A stretch of 64,000 nucleotides of DNA, taken from NCBI RefSeq assembly GCF_000317695.1, contig NC_019771.1:6295501-6359500 (forward strand). The letters are read 5' to 3'. Shown one piece after another: positions 52,899 through 61,870 of this stretch. Every line of letters starts with the position of its first letter. Position 1 is the stretch's first letter. The notes beneath the pieces are model-generated. The model made no database searches. It worked only from the letters and a program-made list of their open reading frames with translations, and was not told the DNA's origin. Origin of the DNA: Anabaena cylindrica PCC 7122 (GTDB taxonomy: Bacteria; Cyanobacteriota; Cyanobacteriia; Cyanobacteriales; Nostocaceae). A program made the position numbers and the translations under genes.

Positions 52899-55535
52899 TT
52901 GATCCAATCTGAAACCCTAGAACTATTAGAATGGCAACGCCTTTGCCAGCACCTTTCTACCTTTGCTGCGACCAAGTTAGGGGCAATAGTTGCGCGTAAC
53001 TTGCCTATCCCGGAAACCCAGATAGAAAGCCAAAAGTTGTTAGCTCAGACTAAAGAAGTCTACCAACTGGAAAGTCATCTTTCCCCTGGTTTGTCTTTTG
53101 AGGGCATTCAAGATATTGGTGATTCTCTAGAACGAGCCGAACTACAAGGAATTTTATCAGGTGAGGAACTGTTAGCGATCGCAACTACCCTCTCTGGTAC
53201 AAGAAATGTACGGCGTGTAATTGATAACCAGGACAATTTACCCATCTTGACTGAGTTAGTTTCCGAATTGCGAACTTACCCAGAATTAGAGCAGGAAATT
53301 CACCGCTGTATTGATGAACGCGCTCAAGTTACTGATCGTGCTAGTCAGAAAATGGGAGAAATCCGCATTGATTTGCGGCGGATACGCAGTCAAATTACCC
53401 AAAAACTGCAAAACATCATTCAAGCCAAATCGGGGGCAGTTCAGGAGCAACTGATTACTCAAAGGGGCGATCGCTATGTGATCCCAGTCAAAGCACCGCA
53501 AAAAGACGCAATTCCCGGTATTGTTCACGACACCTCAACCAGTGGCGCGACTTTATATATCGAACCTCATAGCGTCGTCCCCATGGGGAACCAACTCCGG
53601 CAAACTCTCAGAAAAGAACAAACAGAAGCAGAAGCTATTCTCCGCACTTTAACGGAACAAGTAGCCGCAGTTAAGCCCGATTTAGAACGGTTGTTAGCCA
53701 TTGTCACAACCTTAGATTTGGCAACGGCTAAATCTCGTTATAGTTTCTGGATAGGTGCTAATCCTCCCCGCTTCATTAATCGGGAAGAACAGGAAATTAT
53801 CACCTTGCGGCAACTACGTCACCCGTTGTTAGTTTGGCAACAGCAGCACGAACAAGGAAACCCCGTTGTTCCCGTTGATTTGCTCATTAGTCCCAATATT
53901 CGGGTAGTGACGATTACTGGCCCCAATACAGGCGGGAAAACAGTAACTTTAAAAACCTTGGGATTAGCGGCATTAATGTCCAAGGTGGGTTTATTTGTCC
54001 CCGCCCGCGAACCAGTGGAAATGCCTTGGTTTGACAAAGTTTTAGCTGATATTGGGGATGAACAATCTTTACAACAAAGTTTATCCACATTCTCAGGCCA
54101 TATTCGCCGGATTAGTCGGATTTTAGAAGCATTAGAGGTAGTAGGGGCGAAGCATTCGGAAAATAGCCTTAGCCAAAAACCGATAATTGATCGCCCGAAT
54201 GCTTCGCCCGTACAGGAGTATTCGGAAAATAGCCTTAGCCAAAAACCGATAATTGATCGCCCGAATGCTTCGCCCGTACAGGAGTATTCGGAAAATAGCC
54301 TTAGCCAAAAACCGATAATTGATCGCCCGAATGCTTCGCCCGTACAGGAGTCAGGAGAAAGAAAGAAAGAAGAAGAAGGAATAAAACTACCAATTACCAA
54401 TTACCAATCCCTCGTCCTACTCGATGAAGTTGGTGCAGGTACAGATCCGGCGGAAGGTAGTGCATTAGCGATCGCTCTTTTGCAATATCTCGCCAATCAT
54501 GCCCAACTCACAATTGCTACCACCCACTTCGGCGAACTCAAAGCCCTGAAATATGAAGATGAGCGATTTGAAAACGCTTCAGTAGAATTTGACGAAAGTA
54601 CTCTATCGCCAACTTATCGGCTGTTGTGGGGCATTCCTGGACGCTCTAACGCTTTAGCTATCGCTTTACGCTTAGGGCTAAAACCGGAAGTAGTCGCCGA
54701 AGCTAAAACCCAAGTGGGAGAAGCCAGCGATGAAGTCAATCAAGTAATCGCCGGTTTAGAAGCCCAACGCCGTCGTCAAGAAACTAAAGCCGCTGAAGCC
54801 CAAGAATTATTACGACAAGCAGAACGTTTATATAAAGAAGTTTCTCAAAAAGCCACCGCTTTAGAAGAGAGAGAAAAAGATTTACGTGCTTCTCAAGAAG
54901 TAGCAGTACAACAAGCAATTACCCAAGCTAAAGGGGAAATTGCCCAAGTAATTCGCCGTTTGCAAAAAGGCACACCCACAGCCCAAGATGCCCAGCAAGC
55001 AACCAGTGCGTTAAATCAAATTACCCAGAAATACGAACCGGCACCACCACCGAAACCTAAACCTGGGTTTATGCCCAAAGTAGGCGATCGCATTCGTATT
55101 CCCAAATTAGGACAAACCGCAGAAGTAATCACCGCCCCTAATGCAGATGGTGAGTTAACTGTCCGTTTTGGCATCATGAAAATGACGGTGCAATTACCAG
55201 ACGTAGAATCTTTAGATGGGCAAAAACCAGAACCTATTGTCAAAACCAAACCAGCCCCAGCAGTAGTTACCCCACCACCAGCCCCAGCCCCAGTAATTCG
55301 CACCTCTAAAAATACGATTGATTTGCGCGGAAAACGGGTATCTGATGGCGAATATATCTTAGACAAAGCCATTTCTGAAGCTGATGGATCTCTGTGGATT
55401 ATTCATGGGCATGGTACTGGTAAACTGCGGCTAGGTGTTCACTCCTATTTGCAACAGCACCCCAGAATTAGCCACTACGAACCAGCAGAACAAGCAGATG
55501 GCGGTAGTGGTGTTACTATTGCTCATATCAAATAA
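52899..55535 (+). CDS. mutS2: Endonuclease MutS2 with an in-frame repeat insertion
   Basis: MutS-family ATPase with a C-terminal Smr nuclease domain; suppresses recombination and, in some bacteria, rescues collided ribosomes. 878 residues, about 70-90 more than usual. Walker A GPNTGGKT near residue 341, signature SLQQSLSTFSGH, Walker B LVLLDEVGAGTDP, a coiled coil (about 610-680) and an Smr domain from about 805 (IDLRGKRVSDG, HGHGTGKLR). Between the signature and Walker B (about residues 414-487) is an insertion with three identical 22-residue units, derived from a palindromic repeat. The reading frame stays open, so the protein may still work, but the insertion sits next to the ATP site. TTG start at 52899; no better start exists. 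Confidence 0.95.
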   Translation: MIQSETLELLEWQRLCQHLSTFAATKLGAIVARNLPIPETQIESQKLLAQTKEVYQLESHLSPGLSFEGIQDIGDSLERAELQGILSGEELLAIATTLSGTRNVRRVIDNQDNLPILTELVSELRTYPELEQEIHRCIDERAQVTDRASQKMGEIRIDLRRIRSQITQKLQNIIQAKSGAVQEQLITQRGDRYVIPVKAPQKDAIPGIVHDTSTSGATLYIEPHSVVPMGNQLRQTLRKEQTEAEAILRTLTEQVAAVKPDLERLLAIVTTLDLATAKSRYSFWIGANPPRFINREEQEIITLRQLRHPLLVWQQQHEQGNPVVPVDLLISPNIRVVTITGPNTGGKTVTLKTLGLAALMSKVGLFVPAREPVEMPWFDKVLADIGDEQSLQQSLSTFSGHIRRISRILEALEVVGAKHSENSLSQKPIIDRPNASPVQEYSENSLSQKPIIDRPNASPVQEYSENSLSQKPIIDRPNASPVQESGERKKEEEGIKLPITNYQSLVLLDEVGAGTDPAEGSALAIALLQYLANHAQLTIATTHFGELKALKYEDERFENASVEFDESTLSPTYRLLWGIPGRSNALAIALRLGLKPEVVAEAKTQVGEASDEVNQVIAGLEAQRRRQETKAAEAQELLRQAERLYKEVSQKATALEEREKDLRASQEVAVQQAITQAKGEIAQVIRRLQKGTPTAQDAQQATSALNQITQKYEPAPPPKPKPGFMPKVGDRIRIPKLGQTAEVITAPNADGELTVRFGIMKMTVQLPDVESLDGQKPEPIVKTKPAPAVVTPPPAPAPVIRTSKNTIDLRGKRVSDGEYILDKAISEADGSLWIIHGHGTGKLRLGVHSYLQQHPRISHYEPAEQADGGSGVTIAHIK
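54139..54351. repeat. Palindromic element with three tandem 66-bp copies inside mutS2
   Basis: TAGTAGGGGCGAAGCATTCGG (54139-54159) is the left inverted end, and CCGAATGCTTCGCCCGTACA (54195-54214) the right. The 66-bp unit starting ATTCGGAAAATAGCC occurs at 54154, 54220 and 54286 with no visible change, each encoding 22 residues (SENSLSQKP...). The unit length is a multiple of three. The family is the same as the element at 34431-34507. Confidence 0.93.
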
Positions 55536-55602
55536 GGAACAGGGAAGAGGCAGGGGAGCAGGGAGCAGGAGGAGAATAATTTATTACTTATCACCAGTTC
55601 CC

Positions 55603-55634
55603 AATTACGAATTACGAATTACGAATTACGAATT
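55603..55634. repeat. Short tandem repeat, AATTACG
   Basis: Four to five head-to-tail AATTACG heptads downstream of mutS2, the reverse complement of the unit at 9283-9306. Confidence 0.8.
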
Positions 55635-55808
55635 ACCCAATCCTCATTAACTTCTCATATTAAGAAAAGAAATTTTCAACTAAAGTAAAACAAAGACAAC
55701 CGCTGTTTACTAAACCGATTCAAAGCTACCTATGGGAAACCAACTTTTATGCTTCAGGGTCTGTTTCAAAATGGGTAACAGCAACAGCCTCCATTCGCCT
55801 GATCACCT

Positions 55809-56417
55809 ATGCTAAAAGTTATGCACTCGGTAACCGATTCAGTCACACCAAACTCCCAGTGGGAGGATTTAAACCAGCTGCCAACACCCACAACAGTTGA
55901 ATGGGACAATATCAAAACCCAGTTAGATTTGGTGCTGTTAGCCCTAGAAACTTTAGCTGGCATTGGTTCTGAGGCTATGCTTTCGGCGGCAATTAATCTC
56001 AATTTAGAGTCAAAAGTACCGGACCGCGTAGCTTTATGGCGATTACGCCAATCAAACCCCTTACGTAAAGGTCAAGGAGGTCGAAAAAAGCTAGATGTAG
56101 AAGAAGCGCGATCGCTTGTTCTCATTACCTGCTACCTCGCCAAACAGCAGCAAGAATTAATCCGTCGTGCTGTTGGTTTATTAGAACAAATAGCCGCAAA
56201 AAACCAGGAACCTCATCAGATAGCTTTACTGGGAGACTATATTGATGCTTTCTGCAACACCTATCAAGAACGGATGGAAGAAGATGACAAAATTAGTACA
56301 AAGTTGCTGAAAAACCTAGCGCTAAAATTGCTAGTAGATTTACTTTTTTATAGCGCCCCTCATGGACACCGTCGTTTGTGGTTAACACTCATAGACCGTT
56401 CCACAAAACAATTTTAG
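55809..56417 (+). CDS. DUF3038 domain protein
   Basis: A 202-residue cyanobacterial protein of the DUF3038 family, mainly helical: LDLVLLALETLAGIGSEAM, RVALWRLRQSNPLRKG, ARSLVLITCYLAKQQQELIRRAV, and a C-terminal LLVDLLFYSAPHGHRRLW. No signal peptide or membrane segment. It is 59 bp upstream of the DUF4335 gene, and the two families are neighbours in many cyanobacteria, suggesting a joint but unknown function. Confidence 0.85.
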   Translation: MLKVMHSVTDSVTPNSQWEDLNQLPTPTTVEWDNIKTQLDLVLLALETLAGIGSEAMLSAAINLNLESKVPDRVALWRLRQSNPLRKGQGGRKKLDVEEARSLVLITCYLAKQQQELIRRAVGLLEQIAAKNQEPHQIALLGDYIDAFCNTYQERMEEDDKISTKLLKNLALKLLVDLLFYSAPHGHRRLWLTLIDRSTKQF

Positions 56418-56476
56418 ATTTTAAATTACTCATTCAAAATCCCTAATTCCCCTTTGTCCCCATTGCAATTTTTGCT

Positions 56477-58063
56477 ATGCCTCGCTCAAATTCTGTGATC
56501 CGTCGCTACACCCCCCCCACTTGCACACTAGAAATCTTGGCGCAAAGCTCACCTTTATCACGTTGGATGGGGCAAACAGTCCTCAAACAACTACATTTTG
56601 AACTGCACTTTGATGATCCAGGGCTACCAGACGAACGCCAAGTACCAATTCAGGGCGATCGCGATCAACTAGAAGCTTTGTGTAATGCAGTCACAAACTA
56701 CGTTCAAAATCTCCTCCAACAATCAGCAGATAGCTTTTGTCTGACTTTCTTAAAACCGCACCCATCAAACCCCACATCTGATGAACCAGAATTAGATGAT
56801 TTTGCCCCCACTTCATCCTCGCCTAAGACCGTAAATTCTTTTAACATGGGGATTTTAGAAGCAACAATTTACTTAGAATCAAGCGATAATTTAACTCATA
56901 AACTATTTCTCGGTTCCCTGGCCAATCCCACATCTGGCCCCGTAATTCAACTCACTCTATTGCAACTATTTGATTTAGCAACTGCTTTAGAGGAATATTC
57001 AACCGATGTCATCGCCCTACCAAATCTAAATAGCGAAAACTCTACTTCTGTTCGCCGTTTGCCTACTTGGACACCTGTCGCCGCCACCTTAGCATTGGCT
57101 TTGGGTTTAACTCCCTTAACCTGGCAATATGCCAACAACATCAAGCAGCAGCAAAAACAGGTCGCTAAAACAACAACTTCAGCATCAGAAAAAGTTGCCC
57201 TCGAATCCTCACCCTCCTTTGACTTGACCACTCCTCCAGTAGGACTTGCTTCCCCAGGTAATTTACCTTCACCCCCAAGCAATAGTACTTCCATACAGCT
57301 ACCCAACTTAGACACTACCCCTCCACTTGCTGATACCACTGTAGATCCAAAGCCTTTATCTTTCCCCAATTCAACTGTCCCGTCCACAGCTAACACATCG
57401 TCCAACATCCCACTGACCATACCTCAAACAAGAAGGCCAGTCATTCCTGCAAATCTACAAATTCCATTACCAACAACACCCAATCCCCAACAAAACTCTA
57501 CAGGGGTGACTAACCAAAGTGGTGTTACTCTTAACCCACAGCAAAATTTACCTACTAGAAATAGCAATAATATCTCCACAATTCCTGAATCTGGTGCTAC
57601 TTTACCTCAAACTTCTCCGCCAATAGCGGCTCAAACTAATCCACAGCAATTAAATAGAAGTACTAATTCTCCAGGCACAATTGCTGCTTTAGAAAATGAT
57701 GAGAATTTAGTAGCAAAATTGCGAGAAGCAAGAAAAACAACTTTACCTAAAGAGGTGGCAACCTCAGATAGCACATTATTTGATATACCTCAAGTAGCAG
57801 AAGCCAGACAATATTTGCAAAAGAATTGGCAGCCACCTGCTGGATTTTCGCAAACACTAGAATACAGCTTGATGTTGGGTGTTGACGGCTCTATTGAACG
57901 TATTTTGCCATTAAATCGCTCTGCTAGAGAATACTTTGATAGCACTGGTATACCCGCAATTGGTAAAGCTTTTGTTTCTACTAATAAATCCGGGCAAAAT
58001 CTCAGACTCAGAGTAGTCTTCAGTCCAGATGGTAAGGTGCAAACATTCCCAGAAACACCATGA
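56477..58063 (+). CDS. DUF4335 domain protein, single-pass membrane anchor
   Basis: A 528-residue protein. The N-terminal DUF4335 domain (1-185) begins RYTPPTCTLEILAQSSPLSRW. A hydrophobic segment at about 197-212 (WTPVAATLALALGLTPLTW) is a single transmembrane helix. It is followed by a long Pro/Ser/Thr/Asn-rich stretch (about 225-400) and a small C-terminal globular domain, EARQYLQKNWQPPAGFSQTLEYS to SPDGKVQTF, which recalls TonB-like C-terminal folds. The layout suggests a cytoplasmic domain and a periplasmic spanning arm. Follows the DUF3038 gene in an apparent operon. Confidence 0.85.
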   Translation: MPRSNSVIRRYTPPTCTLEILAQSSPLSRWMGQTVLKQLHFELHFDDPGLPDERQVPIQGDRDQLEALCNAVTNYVQNLLQQSADSFCLTFLKPHPSNPTSDEPELDDFAPTSSSPKTVNSFNMGILEATIYLESSDNLTHKLFLGSLANPTSGPVIQLTLLQLFDLATALEEYSTDVIALPNLNSENSTSVRRLPTWTPVAATLALALGLTPLTWQYANNIKQQQKQVAKTTTSASEKVALESSPSFDLTTPPVGLASPGNLPSPPSNSTSIQLPNLDTTPPLADTTVDPKPLSFPNSTVPSTANTSSNIPLTIPQTRRPVIPANLQIPLPTTPNPQQNSTGVTNQSGVTLNPQQNLPTRNSNNISTIPESGATLPQTSPPIAAQTNPQQLNRSTNSPGTIAALENDENLVAKLREARKTTLPKEVATSDSTLFDIPQVAEARQYLQKNWQPPAGFSQTLEYSLMLGVDGSIERILPLNRSAREYFDSTGIPAIGKAFVSTNKSGQNLRLRVVFSPDGKVQTFPETP

Positions 58064-58280
58064 GGAGGCAGGAGGCAGAAGGAAAAATTAAATTATTACG
58101 AATGATAAAATTTTTATGCCACTTCCCAAACTGGTACAAAATTTGCACCCATATTTACTCGATTTGATGAATTTTTAGCTCTTACTCTTAAGTACAGTTG
58201 CGGAAGTGGTCAGTTATTATTGCCACTATTTTGACCACTTTATAGAATTGTGCTTACAGTACTTATTGAGAGGGGGGGAT

Positions 58281-58565
58281 ATGCAAACATTTGGCCCACA
58301 AAAAGATAGTAATGCTTGGATTATTCAAACCTGGGCAGCTTTTATGATGTCTATTTTTATGACAGGTTTTGGTATTGTCAATTTGCCTGTGGATAATTGG
58401 GTAAAAGGCTTTATGGGTATGGGTTTAGCTTTCTCTATCGGTTCAACTTTTACCTTGGCAAAAACTACCAGAGATTTGCACGAATCCAGAAGGCTAACTT
58501 CTAGAATTGACGAAGCTAAAGTTGAAAAGTTGCTTTCACAGCATGATCCTCTCATTCTTAAATAA
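58281..58565 (+). CDS. YiaA/YiaB-like inner-membrane protein
   Basis: A 94-residue protein with two hydrophobic segments (IIQTWAAFMMSIFMTGFGIVN and WVKGFMGMGLAFSIGSTFTLA) and a charged C-terminal tail, matching the YiaA/B two-helix domain. The start is the ATG at 58281 after GAGAGGGGGG; an in-frame GTG at 58206 would add 25 residues that do not fit. A hairpin AGGCTGG/CCAGCCT lies at 58571-58593. Function unknown. Confidence 0.85.
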   Translation: MQTFGPQKDSNAWIIQTWAAFMMSIFMTGFGIVNLPVDNWVKGFMGMGLAFSIGSTFTLAKTTRDLHESRRLTSRIDEAKVEKLLSQHDPLILK

Positions 58566-58766
58566 AAATAAAGGCTGGAATTTAAAACCAGCCTCTGACA
58601 GTATTAATTATTTGGTAAGTATTCAGGATAGAGAATACAGGAGTCAGGAGAATAAATATTTTTCGAGTCAACTTTGATGATGTTGAAAAAAATCTCACTT
58701 CTCTCTATTCCTGATTTCATAAGTATTCTGACTCCTGACTCCTGAATTCTTACATTGTTTGATATT

Positions 58767-59228
58767 TTAATCTAAAGATTGTTTCTTTTTTAACTTTTGT
58801 TTTTTTCGTCGTTTTTCAGTAGTGGCTACCGCATGATCAACCGGATAACCCACTACAGGAATTACCTGATATCTGCGGTCTTCTTCTAGATTTCTTAACT
58901 CAGTGTAATCAACCCAGTGAATACAATCAACAGGACAGGTATCTATAGCTTCTTGAACTATCTCTTCTGCATCCCCATCTTGGCGAACTACACGCGATCG
59001 CCCATAATCTGGTTCAATATAAAAAGTATTACGGGCAACATGGGCGCAATGTTTACAACCAATGCAAGTAATTTCATCTACATAAACGCCCTTTTGCCGC
59101 AGCACGCCGCCTAGTTCCGGCTCCAAACCAGAACGTTCTGGCTCATCCCGTAAAAAACCACCTAATTCTGGTTCTAAACCAGAACGATTGTTTTCTAAAT
59201 CTTCTGGCAACGGCTGCAATTGGGTCAT
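58767..59228 (-). CDS. 4Fe-4S ferredoxin with duplicated N-terminal peptide
   Basis: A 153-residue ferredoxin found next to ycf35 in cyanobacteria. Iron-sulphur ligands: Cys55, Cys58, Cys61 (CIGCKHC) and Cys98 with Cys102 (CPVDC), enough for one 4Fe-4S cluster; the usual fourth Cys of the first motif is replaced (AHVARN). The N-terminus contains the 13-residue peptide RSGLEPELGGxLR twice (15-27 and 32-44), a recent tandem duplication. The tail is very basic (KRRKKQKLKKKQ). Its ATG overlaps the Ycf35 stop, so the two are translationally coupled. Confidence 0.9.
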   Translation of the reverse strand: MTQLQPLPEDLENNRSGLEPELGGFLRDEPERSGLEPELGGVLRQKGVYVDEITCIGCKHCAHVARNTFYIEPDYGRSRVVRQDGDAEEIVQEAIDTCPVDCIHWVDYTELRNLEEDRRYQVIPVVGYPVDHAVATTEKRRKKQKLKKKQSLD

Positions 59229-59614
59229 TATGAACTCCAGCGTTGTACGACTAAGCGAATGGAACCATCTGCATTGTTTTGTTGTTCAGCAACTTGGAAG
59301 CCTACTTTCGCGGTTTCTTTCACCACTGCTTGGTAAGCATAGCGCTGAGTGACTTGGCGCAAAAATCCATCTACAGATAAATCTTGCTGCCAATATTGTA
59401 GATCAGCTACCAATTCGTATTCCTTACCATTCCATCTAAAACCGATATCATAGCCATTTTCCTGCTCAATAGAAACTTCCGCAGGATGAGTTTGACCGCG
59501 ATAGCCACGTACTTCCTGTGGGCCAGGCTTCCAGTCTATGCCCAAGTCAGTCAGCGCATCTTTTAAGGATTCTAGGTTACGGATTTGAGTCTTGATTTGG
59601 CTAAAGTGTGACAT
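59228..59614 (-). CDS. ycf35: Ycf35 (DUF1257) protein
   Basis: A 128-residue protein conserved in cyanobacteria and red-algal plastids (Ycf35/DUF1257). MSHFSQIKTQIRNLESLKDALTDLG start, RGYRGQTHPAEVSIEQENGYDIGFRWNG core. Central gene of DUF2997-ycf35-ferredoxin; it shares one base with the ferredoxin gene start. Biochemical role unknown; linkage to a ferredoxin suggests electron transfer or cofactor assembly. Confidence 0.93.
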   Translation of the reverse strand: MSHFSQIKTQIRNLESLKDALTDLGIDWKPGPQEVRGYRGQTHPAEVSIEQENGYDIGFRWNGKEYELVADLQYWQQDLSVDGFLRQVTQRYAYQAVVKETAKVGFQVAEQQNNADGSIRLVVQRWSS

Positions 59615-59653
59615 GGTGGTTGTGAATCTATGACAATAAACTAGTTTGAAAAC

Positions 59654-59866
59654 TTACCATTCGCTAAATGCAGTTTGCGTATTTACTACAGCAGATTCCT
59701 GGACATTATTGTTGGCGAAAAATTCTGAGGTTGGCTGCTGGTTGAGTACTTGTCCCAGTTGCGCTTCTATCGCTGCTGTTACTTCAGCACAAGAGTTACC
59801 TACGATACCAGTCACCGTCTCTTGTACCCGACCGTCTGGATAAATTATGAACTCTAATGTTTCCAT
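59654..59866 (-). CDS. DUF2997 protein
   Basis: A 70-residue protein, METLEFIIYPDGRVQETVTGIVGNSC..., of the DUF2997 family. The start is the ATG ending 59866; a longer frame to 59926 has no family match. The single Cys in GNSCAEVTAAIE is a conserved feature. First gene of the DUF2997-ycf35-ferredoxin operon. Confidence 0.88.
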   Translation of the reverse strand: METLEFIIYPDGRVQETVTGIVGNSCAEVTAAIEAQLGQVLNQQPTSEFFANNNVQESAVVNTQTAFSEW

Positions 59867-60299
59867 GCTATGAAAGCCAACCTCTATAGTACGCTTGAGC
59901 CTTCCTGCTGAAGCAGAATTGGTCAAAATCTAGATGTAGAACTTAGATACAAACTTGCCATTTGTTAACTAATGTTCCATCTTTCAAAATAAATATCTCA
60001 GAATCTTTACAAAAATTATTATTTTAATAAGCCTACACTCCTATCATTAGTAAGTTTCCCCTAACCTGATCGATTAGTCAAGGTCAAAATCACCTAAGAA
60101 AATATAGCTGTAAAAGCTCTTAAACGTTAGGATTGTAGTCAGCAAAGGCAGGCAGGGAAATATAAAAAAATGCTAAAGCTTATTGAAATAAATTATCATT
60201 ATCATAGAATTGAGGCGATTGTTATATGGATTAACTGCGATCGCTTAATTTTTGTCTATCTTCAATAGAAGACAAAATAGGTTAAGCTATATTTTATAC
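59867..60299. other. Gene-free spacer
   Basis: About 430 bp between the DUF2997 operon and the epoxide-hydrolase-like gene. AT-rich, with one HIP1 site near 60237; no gene, repeat or RNA recognised. Confidence 0.5.
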
Positions 60300-61187
60300 T
60301 TAAATTATACTTTGTACACGAGCAAGTACAGCTTCAATTACTGTCTGCGGTGCTTCCCGTTGGATAAAATGTCCAACATCCGGTATTACAAATCGCTTAT
60401 AGTCTCTTAGAAAAAATTGTTCTTTATTCGCACTAGTTTCTGGCAATGTTGCACCATCAGATCCACCATGTAGTACTGTGGTTGGAACATCAATTTTAGG
60501 TGCAGCCATCAGTTTTTGGTGAATAGAATCGTAGTGAGGGTCATTGGGAGAGATACCCCAGCGATTGCGGTACGAGTCAATTGTAATATCAATCCAGTCT
60601 GGGTTATCAAATGATTGTGCAGTCGTCTCAAACTCAGTTTCACTAAAATGCCACAAAGGACACCACAATTGCCATAACTGGCGTGTAAAACTGCGTCTAT
60701 TAGCTTTAAGGGTTACACGTCCACGCTCCGTTGCAAAAAACCACTGATACCAATATTGTTGTACCTGTTCAAAGGATAGTATCTGATCAGGATTATTGGT
60801 TCCGTAACCTACAGATAATGTAGTTAGACTAAGTACAAATTCAGGGCGCAGAGCAGCTACATTATAGGCAATGCGTGCGCCCCAATCATGACCTACCAGA
60901 TGTACAGAACTAATTTTTAAAGCTTCAATAAACTCAATTAGGTCTTGTCCCAAGGCTGCAAGTTGTCCGCTACGCAAAGTTTGAGAATCAAGAAAATGTG
61001 TCATACCAAAACCTCTCAGAAATGGTGTGATACAACGATAGTTTGCACTCACCAAAGCTGGGATGATTGCATTCCAAGTAAGTGCATCATCAGGCCAGCC
61101 ATGCAGAAGAAGTATAGGTTGTGCATCACTTTCACCATAGCTGTGATAAGCGATATTGAGACTTGATGTTTTAATGTAATGGAGCAT
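60300..61187 (-). CDS. Epoxide hydrolase/haloalkane dehalogenase-like alpha/beta hydrolase
   Basis: A 295-residue alpha/beta hydrolase with an Asp nucleophile: oxyanion motif LLHGWPDDALTWN and nucleophile elbow VGHDWGARIA (HDWG). This Asp elbow is shared by epoxide hydrolases, haloalkane dehalogenases and fluoroacetate dehalogenases. Catalytic His is in DVGHFIQREAP. The cap domain is aromatic-rich (QQYWYQWFFATERG). Start set at MLHYIKTSS (61187); 18 extra codons upstream are unlikely. Substrate unknown. Confidence 0.87.
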   Translation of the reverse strand: MLHYIKTSSLNIAYHSYGESDAQPILLLHGWPDDALTWNAIIPALVSANYRCITPFLRGFGMTHFLDSQTLRSGQLAALGQDLIEFIEALKISSVHLVGHDWGARIAYNVAALRPEFVLSLTTLSVGYGTNNPDQILSFEQVQQYWYQWFFATERGRVTLKANRRSFTRQLWQLWCPLWHFSETEFETTAQSFDNPDWIDITIDSYRNRWGISPNDPHYDSIHQKLMAAPKIDVPTTVLHGGSDGATLPETSANKEQFFLRDYKRFVIPDVGHFIQREAPQTVIEAVLARVQSII

Positions 61188-61870
61188 GATTTCTATATAA
61201 TTAGAATATCGGTAAAGCGTTTTTACATTAGCATAAAGCAAATTTCATGTATTTAGACCACACTCTTGATTCCTCTCTGTGCCTCTGCGCCTCTGCGTGA
61301 GACAGAAAAATGTGGTTCATTTACCCAAAAATCGCTGTAATATTTTTTTACTATCTATATTTTGATAATTTAGTTGAGATGGAATTCAGATATAGGACTA
61401 CTATTTGATTTTTTTGGTGTAGCACTCTGCGTTTACAAATTATGTACAAAAGAAGTCATGATGAGGGTAAAGCGCAATACTCATTGTTGTTCACTTAACG
61501 TAAAAACTGGGTTTCGTTTTTCTCGTTCCTATACAGGGTATGGGAATAAATTCTAGAAGGCTCTACCTATGGCTATAGCTTTACGACGTAAAAGTTATAC
61601 GCTATCAATGAGAGTAGAGGCAGAGCCTCTGTGATGGCATTCCTAGTCAGAGACTAGGAACGAGATATGGTAAAAGTTTGAGCTTAAGTTGACACTTGAG
61701 TATTGCGCTTTACCTCTACATCAATCAAAAAGGTTCTGAGGTGTAATTCACACAACTGAGAATGGCTATAAAATTCCCATAATCGAAAATAAATATGGCT
61801 AATTTTAATTCTTCTCAATGTAACTGAAAATCAATTGCCTACAGTGTTTTTCAGACCTAAGAGTATCAAT
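61188..61870. other. Gene-free region before argJ
   Basis: About 680 bp, mostly occupied by the inverted-repeat element at 61463-61716 and by a CTCTGTGCCTCTGCGCCTCTGCG short repeat (61276-61298), the same repeat as before ureC and after 18884. Confidence 0.6.
61463..61716. mobile_element. Non-autonomous inverted-repeat element (about 254 bp)
   Basis: GAGGGTAAAGCGCAATACTCA (from 61463) and TGAGTATTGCGCTTTACCTC (61697-61716) are near-exact inverted repeats; weaker pairing continues inward (TTCACTTAACG against TTAAGTTGACA). Inside is a second inverted pair, CTCGTTCCTA (about 61520) and TAGGAACGAG (about 61655), so the whole element folds into a nested hairpin. No open reading frame of note. A mobile or structural repeat of this kind is inferred from symmetry. 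Confidence 0.7.

Noticed and set aside
54139..54351. CRISPR-like array
   Set aside because: The 66-bp units are contiguous with no variable spacers and encode part of MutS2. No cas genes occur in the window.
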